Below are positions 41,351-49,111 of a stretch of DNA of 59,468 nucleotides, one piece after another (position 1 is the first letter of the stretch; each line of letters opens with the position of its first letter). This DNA is from DATGFK01 sp040007395 (GTDB lineage: Bacteria; Chloroflexota; Anaerolineae; Aggregatilineales; UBA2796), in the NCBI GenBank assembly GCA_040007395.1, contig JBDTVG010000268.1, positions 1 through 59,468 of the forward strand. Direction: 5' to 3'. The notes under the pieces were generated by a model. It saw only the letters and a program-made list of their open reading frames with translations, did no database searches and had not been told where the DNA came from. The translations under genes and the position numbers were made by a program.

Positions 41351-42646
41351 ATGGAACAATTCGTTATTGAAGGTGGACATCGGCTGAATGGCACATTACA
41401 AGCTAGCGGTAACAAAAATGCCGCCTTGAAGTTGATCGCGGCCTGTTTGCTGACCGATGAAGTGGTAACCCTGCGAAACGTACCAGACATTGCCGATGTG
41501 CGCGTGATGTGCGATCTCGTGCGGAGTCTCGGTGCGGACATTATGTGGCAGTCGGCAGGGATATTACGCCTTCACGCAAAAAGTGTTGTGACACATCGCC
41601 CCGATCCGCAGTTAGTACAAAAGATTCGTGCCTCGATTGTGCTAGCTGGGCCGATGCTGGCGCGGTGCGGGCGATTGGAACTGGCAGCCCCCGGCGGCGA
41701 CGTGATCGGGCGGCGGCGGCTGGATACGCATATTCTCGCGTTGCAACAGCTTGGCGCTGAGGTTGAGTTCACCGACAGATTTTTGATGAAAGCCGACAAA
41801 CTTACCGGAGCAAAAATCCTACTAGACGAAGCTAGCGTTACTGCGACTGAAAATGTTCTGATGGCAGCCGTGCTTGCCAAAGGCACAACGATTATTCGGA
41901 ATGCTGCGTCTGAACCGCATGTGCAAGATATGTGCAATTTTCTGAATATCCTCGGCGCTCAGATCAGCGGTGTTGGCTCGAACATGCTGACCATTCAGGG
42001 AGTAGAACGGCTGCATGGCGGCGACTTTCGAGTCGGTGCGGACTTTATGGAAGTTGGCAGCTTTATCGGCGCAGCGGTGGTGACAGGCGGCAGTGTGCGA
42101 ATTACAAACGCTGACCCACAACATCTGGACATGATGCAGTTGGTTTTGCGGCGGTTGGGCGTAAGCTGGGACGTGGAAGGCGAAGATGTGATTGTATCGT
42201 CCGCACAGTCCTTGACGATCATCCCTGATTTGGGCAACCGGATTCCTGTTATCAAAGCACAGCCTTGGCCTGCCTTTCCCTCCGATATGATGAGTATTGC
42301 TCTGCTCATCGCAACTCAGGCACGCGGCGCGGTACTTTTCCACGAGTGGATGTATGATGCACGCTTCTTTTTTACCGATAAGCTCGTTGGGATGGGAGCG
42401 CGGATAGTGTTGTGCGACCCGCACCGTGCGCTGGTCTACGGCCCAACGAAACTACATGGCAATCTTACGATTACCAGCCCCGATATTCGCGCCGGGATGA
42501 CGTTGCTCTTGGCGGCGTTGTGTGCGGATGGCGTGACTACCATCCGCAATATTGGCCAGATTGACAGGGGTTACGAGCATGTTGAGGAGAAACTACGGGC
42601 ATTAGGCGCTCAGATCGAGCGAGTGCCAATTCACGAGCGCGTTTAG
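41351..42646 (+). CDS. murA: UDP-N-acetylglucosamine 1-carboxyvinyltransferase, Asp-type
   Basis: A 431-residue EPSP-synthase-fold enzyme that makes the first committed peptidoglycan precursor from UDP-GlcNAc and PEP. N-terminal motif ASGNKNAALKLIAACLL carries the catalytic Lys (K22 equivalent). In the mobile loop, PGGDVIGRRRLDTH, Asp117 takes the place of the Cys115 of E. coli MurA. That Cys is what fosfomycin alkylates, so this enzyme should be naturally resistant, as known for Asp-type MurA of mycobacteria and chlamydiae. Otherwise the fold is complete, with the DIRAGMTLLLAAL block near the end. Confidence 0.95.
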   Translation: MEQFVIEGGHRLNGTLQASGNKNAALKLIAACLLTDEVVTLRNVPDIADVRVMCDLVRSLGADIMWQSAGILRLHAKSVVTHRPDPQLVQKIRASIVLAGPMLARCGRLELAAPGGDVIGRRRLDTHILALQQLGAEVEFTDRFLMKADKLTGAKILLDEASVTATENVLMAAVLAKGTTIIRNAASEPHVQDMCNFLNILGAQISGVGSNMLTIQGVERLHGGDFRVGADFMEVGSFIGAAVVTGGSVRITNADPQHLDMMQLVLRRLGVSWDVEGEDVIVSSAQSLTIIPDLGNRIPVIKAQPWPAFPSDMMSIALLIATQARGAVLFHEWMYDARFFFTDKLVGMGARIVLCDPHRALVYGPTKLHGNLTITSPDIRAGMTLLLAALCADGVTTIRNIGQIDRGYEHVEEKLRALGAQIERVPIHERV

Positions 42647-42658
42647 TGCGCTAAATTA

Positions 42659-43273
42659 TCACGCTTTTTCCTGCTTGAGTAGTTCTTGGTTGATAATCTC
42701 CGTTACCTTTTGGACTGAACTTTCCAGATCGTCGTTGACGACCCGATAATCGCTTTTCTCGGCAAACTTCAATTCAAAGTTAGCCCGTTTCAGTCTTTCA
42801 GCAATCTCGTCTTCGCTCATATGACCGCGAGTGCGGAGCCGCCTATCTAGATCGTTCAGATCCGGCGGCGCAATGAAGATTAGGACAACATTGTTCGGGA
42901 AAGCCTTTTTGAGTTCAGTCGCCCCAAGCACTTCAATGTCTGCCACAAGATTCTCGCCGCTATCTAAAGCAGCTTGCATCTGGTAGTGAGGCGTGCCGTA
43001 GTATGTACCGGGATAGACTTCTTGCCACTCGACTAGCGATTTGTCGGCGATCTTTTGGCGGAACTCGTCGAGGGACACGAAATAATGTTCGCGACCTTCC
43101 TCTTCGTTGGGGCGCATCGGGCGTGTGGTGACAGTAGGCATTTGACGGACAGGCAGCTTTTCCATCACTTGTTTCATGATGGTATTTTTGCCCACCCCTG
43201 CGGGGCCAACCAGTACAATCAGGACTCCGTTAGGAGGTACGTTCTCGATCAAATGTCCTCCGAGTGAAACCAA
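42659..43273 (-). CDS. gmk: guanylate kinase
   Basis: A 204-residue P-loop kinase converting GMP and ATP to GDP and ADP. P-loop GPAGVGKNT (usual GPSGxGKST, with Asn for Ser), GMP-binding region TTRPMRPNEEEGREHYFVS, the core EWQEVYPGTYYGTP, and lid RLRTRGHMSEDEI. The start is uncertain: TTG 43273 has AGGA close upstream, whereas TTG 43252 has GGAGGA 3 bases upstream; no ATG precedes the P-loop. It converges on murA with 12 bases between. Confidence 0.93.
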   Translation of the reverse strand: MVSLGGHLIENVPPNGVLIVLVGPAGVGKNTIMKQVMEKLPVRQMPTVTTRPMRPNEEEGREHYFVSLDEFRQKIADKSLVEWQEVYPGTYYGTPHYQMQAALDSGENLVADIEVLGATELKKAFPNNVVLIFIAPPDLNDLDRRLRTRGHMSEDEIAERLKRANFELKFAEKSDYRVVNDDLESSVQKVTEIINQELLKQEKA

Positions 43274-43343
43274 TATCCTGCTTCGAGATAGGGTTAATTG
43301 TACCAGCCTACCGCATATTTGGCTATCTTAATCACCTTACAAA

Positions 43344-43369
43344 AAGAGCAACTTTTGGAGTTGCTCTTG
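43344..43369 (-). terminator. intrinsic terminator after the pilin-like gene
   Basis: On the minus strand AAGAGCAACT pairs with AGTTGCTCTT around a 5-base loop, and the stem runs into TTTTT (plus-strand A-run at 43341). It lies directly downstream of the stop at 43375. Confidence 0.85.
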
Positions 43370-43374
43370 ACATA

Positions 43375-43824
43375 TCAGTGAGTAGTAACGCAGTTAGGAA
43401 CATAAGTGCCTTTAGCAGCGGGTGGCGGTTTAGTTTCCCAAAAGCCGGTAGCAGACGGGGCAGAGCAAGTTGGCGCGGCAGGGGTATTCGTCTTGAGGTT
43501 GTCTGCAACATAATCAGTGGCAAAGGTGGCATAGGCATCCTTATAGTTATTGACCTGACCTATCGTCAGCGGGGTATAGGTGGGGTCATTGCCGACCACA
43601 TTGTAAATTACATTACTGAAGACGTTGCCTATGGTAGGGCCAGTCAGCGTAATGGCGGCAATCAGTGCCATTGCGACCAGCACGGTCAGCAAGGTGTATT
43701 CAACCAACGCCTGCCCCTCGGCCTGCCGTAACGGTTTACGTCTTTGAGCAGTCGTGAAGTTTGCCATCTTTTTACTAAAGTTGTTGATAATGTTTAGCCA
43801 ACGCTCAACATGGTCATTGCGCAT
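43375..43824 (-). CDS. Flp/Tad pilin-like protein with long C-terminal tail
   Basis: A 149-residue protein. Residues ~36-70 (GQALVEYTLLTVLVAMALIA) resemble the hydrophobic N-terminal helix of Flp-type pilins, with the Glu and Tyr following a short basic leader. The preceding ~35 residues are hydrophilic and would be cleaved. The C-terminal ~75 residues form a Cys-containing tail longer than normal Flp pilins. No tad assembly genes are nearby. ATG 43824 is supported by GGGAG 8 bases before it. A pseudopilin or surface subunit is likely; type not decided. Confidence 0.7.
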   Translation of the reverse strand: MRNDHVERWLNIINNFSKKMANFTTAQRRKPLRQAEGQALVEYTLLTVLVAMALIAAITLTGPTIGNVFSNVIYNVVGNDPTYTPLTIGQVNNYKDAYATFATDYVADNLKTNTPAAPTCSAPSATGFWETKPPPAAKGTYVPNCVTTH

Positions 43825-44146
43825 ACATCATTCTCCCTAACCCACTCAGCGAAGTACACATTACATTCGTTGCTGTACTACACAAAGTATAGCACACAAT
43901 AAAGTTTCCATTGCGACCTGTTAACATCATAGCATGACCTTTATGGGATGACCTATAAATTTTGTGTACGTTTTGTTTGAGTGCTTTAACAACTGTTGGC
44001 AATCCTTTGGCAAGGGTATGCTTGTTAGAACTCACAAGCGGCGAAGCACAGGAGCGATACGTTACAATTGTAGCGGTATCAAATCAGTCCACGTCAACAC
44101 GTTGCGGTGTTGAATTGTCAAGGCACTATAACAAGGACATTAGCCG
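43825..44146. other. intergenic region between divergent genes, 322 bases
   Basis: This gap holds the promoters of the pilin-like gene (minus) and folD (plus). A minus-strand TATACT lies near 43886-43891; no good -35 pairs with it. Before folD, TATAAC (44127-44132) is a possible -10 with TTGCGG 19 bases upstream, a wide spacing. AAGGAC precedes the folD ATG as ribosome binding site. No RNA gene was recognised. Confidence 0.4.
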
Positions 44147-45046
44147 ATGGTAGCAACCCTAATCGATGGTAAAGTAGTAGCGGCGCGTATCCGTGCCGAG
44201 ATCGCTGTGCGGGTACAGCAAATGGTGGAACAACATAATCGACGGCCCGGATTGGCAGCAGTGCTCGTTGGCGAAAATCCTGCCTCGCAGACTTATGTTT
44301 CGATGAAGCGCAAAGCCTGTGCGGAAGTCGGCATCGAATCTTTTGGCTTTGAACTGCCCACCGATGCCTCGCAAGCGGAAGTTGAAAATCTGGTGCGCGA
44401 TCTAAATGCACGACCTGATGTGAACGGCATTCTGGTTCAACTGCCCCTGCCGCCACAACTCGATGAAGCCCGTATTCTCAGCGCAGTGAGCCTTGAGAAA
44501 GACGTGGATGGCTTTCATCCGATCAATATTGGGCGGCTGGCGCAGCGTGGACGCGAGCCACTGTTCGTTTCCGCTACCCCCGCCGGAGTCATGCGGCTGC
44601 TAGACGAGATCGCCGTACAACTGGAAGGGGCGAATGTCGTGGTGTTGGGTCGCAGCAATATTGTGGGGATGCCCGTCGCGTTGCTGTTGGTACGGCGCGA
44701 TGCAACGGTTACGATCTGCCACAGCCGCACCCGCGACCTACCTAATGTCGTGCGGCAGGCCGATGTGCTGATTGCGGCGGTGGGTCGTCCACACATGGTC
44801 AAGGGCGACTGGATCAAACCGGGTGCGGTCATTATCGACGTGGGGACTAATCGCATCAGCGACCCGACAGCACCCAAAGGATCGCGTATTGTAGGTGATG
44901 TGGACTTCGCCGCTGCCAAAGAAGTTGCCGGGGCAATCACGCCTGTACCGGGCGGAGTCGGCCCGATGACGATTGCGATGCTGCTGCAAAATACATTCCG
45001 TTCAGCAGAAATGGCACTCGGTCTGAACGTGACTGCTGGCTATTAA
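44147..45046 (+). CDS. folD: methylenetetrahydrofolate dehydrogenase/cyclohydrolase
   Basis: A 299-residue bifunctional enzyme of one-carbon metabolism: oxidises methylene-THF with NADP and hydrolyses methenyl-THF to formyl-THF. Motifs: YVSMKRKACAEVGI (catalytic Tyr and Lys), VQLPLPPQLDE, KDVDGFHPINIGRL, the nucleotide loop GRSNIVGMPVALLL and the C-terminal signature PGGVGPMTIAMLLQNT. Start ATG 44147 after AAGGAC. First gene of a likely operon with two purine/pyrimidine ring amidohydrolases; it ends 31 bases before the next start. Confidence 0.96.
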   Translation: MVATLIDGKVVAARIRAEIAVRVQQMVEQHNRRPGLAAVLVGENPASQTYVSMKRKACAEVGIESFGFELPTDASQAEVENLVRDLNARPDVNGILVQLPLPPQLDEARILSAVSLEKDVDGFHPINIGRLAQRGREPLFVSATPAGVMRLLDEIAVQLEGANVVVLGRSNIVGMPVALLLVRRDATVTICHSRTRDLPNVVRQADVLIAAVGRPHMVKGDWIKPGAVIIDVGTNRISDPTAPKGSRIVGDVDFAAAKEVAGAITPVPGGVGPMTIAMLLQNTFRSAEMALGLNVTAGY

Positions 45047-45077
45047 CTGCTGGCTATGTGTTCTGAATGGGGATTCT

Positions 45078-46433
45078 ATGTCTACGCTTCTTGTCAAACA
45101 TGCGCTTGTGCTGGCAACGATGGACGATCAGCGACGTGAGATCAGCGACGGGGCGCTGTTTGTGCGCGACCATCTGATCGAAGCAATAGGCACAACTGCC
45201 GAACTGCCACAGACTGCCGATGAGGTACTTGACCTGACCGATCATGTGGTGATGCCGGGGTTGGTCAATACGCATCACCATATGTATCAGAGTCTCACAC
45301 GGGCTGTTCCCGGCGCACAGAATCATGATCTCTTCGACTGGCTAACGACGCTCTACGGGATCTGGGCGGGACTGACCCCGGATATGATTTATACGTCCGC
45401 GCTGACAGCAATGGCAGAATTGATGCTGTCTGGCTGTACCACCGCTAGCGATCATCTCTATATTTACCCAAACGGCTGCCGACTCGATGATGAGATCCGT
45501 GCAGCACAGGAGATCGGGCTGCGCTTTCATGCCAGCCGAGGCAGCATGAGTCTAGGGCAAAGTCAGGGCGGCTTGCCGCCGGACAGCGTAGTTGAGAACG
45601 AAGAAGCCATCCTACGTGAAAGCCGCCGTCTAATCGAGGACTATCATGACGCGGCGCGGTATGCCATGCTGCGGATTGTGGTTGCACCGTGTTCGCCATT
45701 TAGCGTGACGCAAGCGCTGATGCGCGAGTCGGCAGCGCTTGCCCGTAGCTATGGAGTCCGGCTGCATACGCACCTTGCCGAAACCGTTGGCGATGTAGAA
45801 TTCAGCAAAGCACAATTCGGACTCGACCCTGCCGACTATGCCGAAGATGTTGATTGGGTAGGCGAGGATGTTTGGCACGCGCATTGCGTCCATTTGAGCG
45901 AGAAAGGTATTCGCCTGTTTGGGCGTACAGGCACTGGAGTCGCGCACTGCCCAAGTTCTAATATGCGGCTGGCATCGGGGATCGCGCCTGTCCGCAAGAT
46001 GCTCGATAACAGAGTACATGTTGGGCTAGGCGTGGACGGCTCCGCCTCGAACGACAGCGGACATATGCTCGCTGAGGCACGCCAAGCCCTGTTACTGCAA
46101 CGGGTGCTAGGCGGCCCCGCGGCATTGACCGCCCGTGAAGCGCTTGAAGTGGGAACACGGGGCGGGGCGGCAGTCTTGGGGCGCGATGACATTGGCGTGC
46201 TTGCACCGGGGATGGCTGCCGATTTCATCGCCGTGAATCTGAACCGCGTGGGCTTTGCCGGGGCGTGGCACGATCCATTGGCGGCGCTGGTATTCTGTGC
46301 GCCTGCCACTGTCGATTACAGTGTGATCAACGGGCGAGTTGTGGTTCGGGAAGGGCAGCTTGCCACGTTGGAGATCGCCCCGGTGTTGGAACGTCATAAT
46401 GCTTTTGCCCGTCAGCTTGCGAGGAGAGAATGA
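45078..46433 (+). CDS. 8-oxoguanine deaminase-like amidohydrolase
   Basis: A 451-residue amidohydrolase-superfamily enzyme. Metal motifs: NTHHHMYQSLTR (HxH), HTHLAET, and the catalytic Asp in LGVDGSASND; the central substrate segment RGSMSLGQSQGGLPPDSVVE is characteristic of 8-oxoguanine deaminases, which turn 8-oxoguanine into urate. Closely related proteins act on chlorotriazines or hydroxyatrazine, so the exact substrate needs assay. It overlaps the next gene by 4 bases or sits just upstream, and with folD and dihydropyrimidinase suggests base salvage or catabolism. Confidence 0.85.
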   Translation: MSTLLVKHALVLATMDDQRREISDGALFVRDHLIEAIGTTAELPQTADEVLDLTDHVVMPGLVNTHHHMYQSLTRAVPGAQNHDLFDWLTTLYGIWAGLTPDMIYTSALTAMAELMLSGCTTASDHLYIYPNGCRLDDEIRAAQEIGLRFHASRGSMSLGQSQGGLPPDSVVENEEAILRESRRLIEDYHDAARYAMLRIVVAPCSPFSVTQALMRESAALARSYGVRLHTHLAETVGDVEFSKAQFGLDPADYAEDVDWVGEDVWHAHCVHLSEKGIRLFGRTGTGVAHCPSSNMRLASGIAPVRKMLDNRVHVGLGVDGSASNDSGHMLAEARQALLLQRVLGGPAALTAREALEVGTRGGAAVLGRDDIGVLAPGMAADFIAVNLNRVGFAGAWHDPLAALVFCAPATVDYSVINGRVVVREGQLATLEIAPVLERHNAFARQLARRE

Positions 46434-46435
46434 AA

Positions 46436-47797
46436 ATGTCCCGCACCCTTATTACAGGCGGCAACATTGTCACCGCCAATGCTCTGTACCGCGCTGATGT
46501 TCTGATCGACGGTGAAGAAATCGCTGGGATCGTCACCGATGCCACGCTGATGCCCGATGATCGCGTAATTGATGCAACTGGCTGTTATGTGCTGCCCGGT
46601 GTGATCGATGTTCACACACACATCAAACTCGACACCGGGATCTTTCAGACTGCTGACAATTGGGAGATCGGTACACAGGCGGCGGCATGGGGCGGCGTAA
46701 CAACCGTGATCGATTTTGCGACCCAGTTCCCCGGTCAAACCTTTGAGCAAGCGGTTTTCAACCGTCAAGCGGAAGCCGCTAACGCTAATGTCGATTACGG
46801 CTTGCACTGCATGATCACGTCGCTGCCTTACGGTCAAGAACGCCAATTGCAATCGCTGATCGATCTCGGCGTGACCAGCTATAAGCTCTTTACGACCTAT
46901 CGCCCCAACTATTATCTCGAAGATTCAACCGTGTTGCGGGTGATGCGCGGCGCGGCGCAGTATGGCGGGCTGGCGATGATCCATTGTGAAAACGATGCAA
47001 TGGTCAGCGAAATGACTCAAGCACTTGTGGCACAAGATAAAACAGGGCTAGCCTATCATGGACGCGCCCGACCTGTTTTTGCCGAAGAAGAAGCCGTCAA
47101 CCGGATGCTGTACCTTGCCGAAGAAGCCAACTGCACCGTGTATATTGTCCATTGCTCGTCAGCGCGTTCGGTGGAACAGGTGCGGGCGGCAAAGGTACGC
47201 GGAGTTAAAGCCTATTGCGAAACGTGTCCGCAATATTTACTGCTGGACGACTCGCAGTATCTTGGCGATACGCCGGAATATTTCATCTTGCAGCCGCCCT
47301 TGCGCGACAAAGCACAGAATGACGCACTGTGGAAATTGATCTCGCTCGGCGCTGTCGATGTTGTTTCGACGGATCACTGCGATTACACACTAGCGCAAAA
47401 ACGCGAGTTCGGGGACTTCACCAAGACACCCGGCGGTCTACCCGGCCTCGAAACGCTACTGCCCTTGATGTATACGCACAGCGTAGACAAAGCCCACATG
47501 ATGCTCACTGGATTAGTCAAACTGTTATGCACGAATCCAGCGAAAATCTTCGGATTAGACCACCGCAAAGGCGATATTCGCGCCGGACTGGATGCCGATC
47601 TTGTGATCTACGATCCCGAACCACGCAGCCACTTAAGCACCGAAAATCTGCACAACATCGCGGGTTACTCGCCCTATGAAGGCCACCGTATTCGTGGCGC
47701 GGTGCGAACGGTACTGGTACGCGGGCAGACCGTAATCGAGAATTGCGAGTTTGTCGGGCAACCCGGCTATGGCAGGTTCATCGCCGCACATCTGTAA
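46436..47797 (+). CDS. hydA: dihydropyrimidinase/D-hydantoinase-type amidohydrolase
   Basis: A 453-residue cyclic amidohydrolase. It has VHTHIKLD (HxH), the metal-bridging carboxylated Lys in TSYKLF, and the HCEND His, as in dihydropyrimidinases that open dihydrouracil/dihydrothymine rings; D-hydantoinase activity is common in the family. ATG 46436 lies 9 bases after GAGGAG (46421-46426). An alternative ATG at 46430 overlaps the upstream TGA (ATGA) but sits only 3 bases from that sequence. It ends the folD operon. Confidence 0.87.
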   Translation: MSRTLITGGNIVTANALYRADVLIDGEEIAGIVTDATLMPDDRVIDATGCYVLPGVIDVHTHIKLDTGIFQTADNWEIGTQAAAWGGVTTVIDFATQFPGQTFEQAVFNRQAEAANANVDYGLHCMITSLPYGQERQLQSLIDLGVTSYKLFTTYRPNYYLEDSTVLRVMRGAAQYGGLAMIHCENDAMVSEMTQALVAQDKTGLAYHGRARPVFAEEEAVNRMLYLAEEANCTVYIVHCSSARSVEQVRAAKVRGVKAYCETCPQYLLLDDSQYLGDTPEYFILQPPLRDKAQNDALWKLISLGAVDVVSTDHCDYTLAQKREFGDFTKTPGGLPGLETLLPLMYTHSVDKAHMMLTGLVKLLCTNPAKIFGLDHRKGDIRAGLDADLVIYDPEPRSHLSTENLHNIAGYSPYEGHRIRGAVRTVLVRGQTVIENCEFVGQPGYGRFIAAHL

Positions 47798-47806
47798 CCA
47801 ATAGAA

Positions 47807-48205
47807 TTAGCGTTTTACCCAGACTGGGGTGCCGTTGAGCACTGAGTTCAGGTCTTCCCGAAACGTCGTGGATCGAATTGGCTTACCAAAGAAGCTATGA
47901 AAACCCATTTCACGGGCATGGCTCATTTCGCTCAGATGCGAGGTATAAGCCACAATCGGAATATTCGAAAGCGACTCTTGGTTACGCAACTCCTGAAGCA
48001 CTTCATACCCATCGAGGTCTGGCAATTCGAGATCTACGAAGATAATGCTCAATTGCGGAAGACTCAGCGCGGTATCAACCGCTTTTGTTGGCTCAAAGAG
48101 TGCCGTATAGGAAATTCCAATTTGATTGAACAAACTGGCAAGTACCGCCACGCTGGGAGTATCGTCTTCAATAATCAGTGCATGGATAGGTTCTGGAGTA
48201 GTCAT
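47807..48205 (-). CDS. stand-alone response regulator receiver, third in cluster
   Basis: A 132-residue single receiver domain without output domain. Acidic pair in ALIIEDD, phospho-acceptor Asp in IIFVDLELPDLDGYEVL, Thr in VAYTSH and Lys in FFGKPIR are all present, so it should be phosphorylatable. It ends with a short tail, NGTPVWVKR. It is the last gene of the cluster, 54 bases after the second receiver. It may pass phosphate or bind partners rather than DNA. Confidence 0.93.
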   Translation of the reverse strand: MTTPEPIHALIIEDDTPSVAVLASLFNQIGISYTALFEPTKAVDTALSLPQLSIIFVDLELPDLDGYEVLQELRNQESLSNIPIVAYTSHLSEMSHAREMGFHSFFGKPIRSTTFREDLNSVLNGTPVWVKR

Positions 48206-48259
48206 TGTTTCGTTATTCCTTGATTGAGATTAGCCTAAGTTTCAGCCTGAAGATTAAGT

Positions 48260-48685
48260 CTATTGGGGTGCCCACACGGATTCGCCCGCTAGAATTTTAG
48301 CAAGATAACCTGAAAAAGTGTGCATCCTGATGGGCTTGCCGATTAGCCCAGAAAAACCCATTGATTGGGCTTTGGGGAGTTCGACTGCCAGATCGGAAGC
48401 CGTTACCAGTACCACTGGGATACGTGCCACTTCTGAGGTACTTTTGATTTCATGAAAAACATCATAGCCACTTTTTCCATTGGGAAGCATTAGATCCAGC
48501 AGCAGCAAATCGATGGGTAGACTTTCGATGATTTTTTGGACAGTTTGAGTACCCCACCGATCCGAGAAGCAACTCGCCCCAGCTTTTTCCAGTGCAATCG
48601 TCATAATCGTGAGATTCCCCGGATTGTCTTCAAGGATAAAAATGCGTGTGCCTTTGAGCGATGTAGTGTTTGTGTTGGCGAGCAT
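48260..48685 (-). CDS. stand-alone response regulator receiver, second in cluster
   Basis: A 141-residue receiver-only protein: acidic pair in IFILEDN, acceptor Asp in LLLLDLMLPNGKSGYDV, Thr in VLVTASD and Lys in LIGKPIRM. Tail AGESVWAPQ matches the tails of its neighbours. The ATG at 48685 directly abuts the stop of the preceding receiver gene (TAA|ATG), so translation is coupled. Confidence 0.94.
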   Translation of the reverse strand: MLANTNTTSLKGTRIFILEDNPGNLTIMTIALEKAGASCFSDRWGTQTVQKIIESLPIDLLLLDLMLPNGKSGYDVFHEIKSTSEVARIPVVLVTASDLAVELPKAQSMGFSGLIGKPIRMHTFSGYLAKILAGESVWAPQ

Positions 48686-49108
48686 TTAGGAAACCATCCA
48701 TACCGGTGCTCCGGCAATAATGCGGTCAATGAGGGTTGGGAAGGAGGCTTGTTTGATGGGCTTGCCAATCAGCCCATCAAACCCCGTTTCCCTAAGCGTA
48801 TTGACTTCTGAGGTAGTCACGCTGGCAGTCAGTGCAATAATCTTCGCCTGATCATAGTCGGGTATTGTGCGAAGTAGTTTTAACAGCCCAAATCCGTCAA
48901 TCGGAGCAACGTGAATATCCAGCAGAAAAAGATTGGGTTTGGCGGGTAAATTGGCGACTTTATCCAGAAAATCCGCACTATCTTCCCATATCGTTACCGC
49001 TGGGCAGCGCATGACTCGACTGAGCAGAATGGACATAATATTCCGACTAGCCGGGTCGTCTTCGACATAAACAATGGAAAGTTGCGAATAGCTCATTGTT
49101 TTTTCCAT
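48686..49108 (-). CDS. stand-alone response regulator receiver, first in cluster
   Basis: A 140-residue receiver-only protein: VYVEDD, acceptor Asp in LFLLDIHVAPIDGFGLL, Thr in ALTASV and Lys in LIGKPIKQ. Tail AGAPVWMVS. ATG 49108 comes 3 bases after the kinase stop; a second ATG at 49096 is also possible. It is therefore the receiver most tightly linked to the kinase. Confidence 0.94.
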   Translation of the reverse strand: MEKTMSYSQLSIVYVEDDPASRNIMSILLSRVMRCPAVTIWEDSADFLDKVANLPAKPNLFLLDIHVAPIDGFGLLKLLRTIPDYDQAKIIALTASVTTSEVNTLRETGFDGLIGKPIKQASFPTLIDRIIAGAPVWMVS

Positions 49109-49111
49109 AAA

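Noticed and set aside
41822..42424. 200-codon minus-strand frame inside murA
   Set aside because: Covers conserved murA sequence, no domain or ribosome site; shadow.
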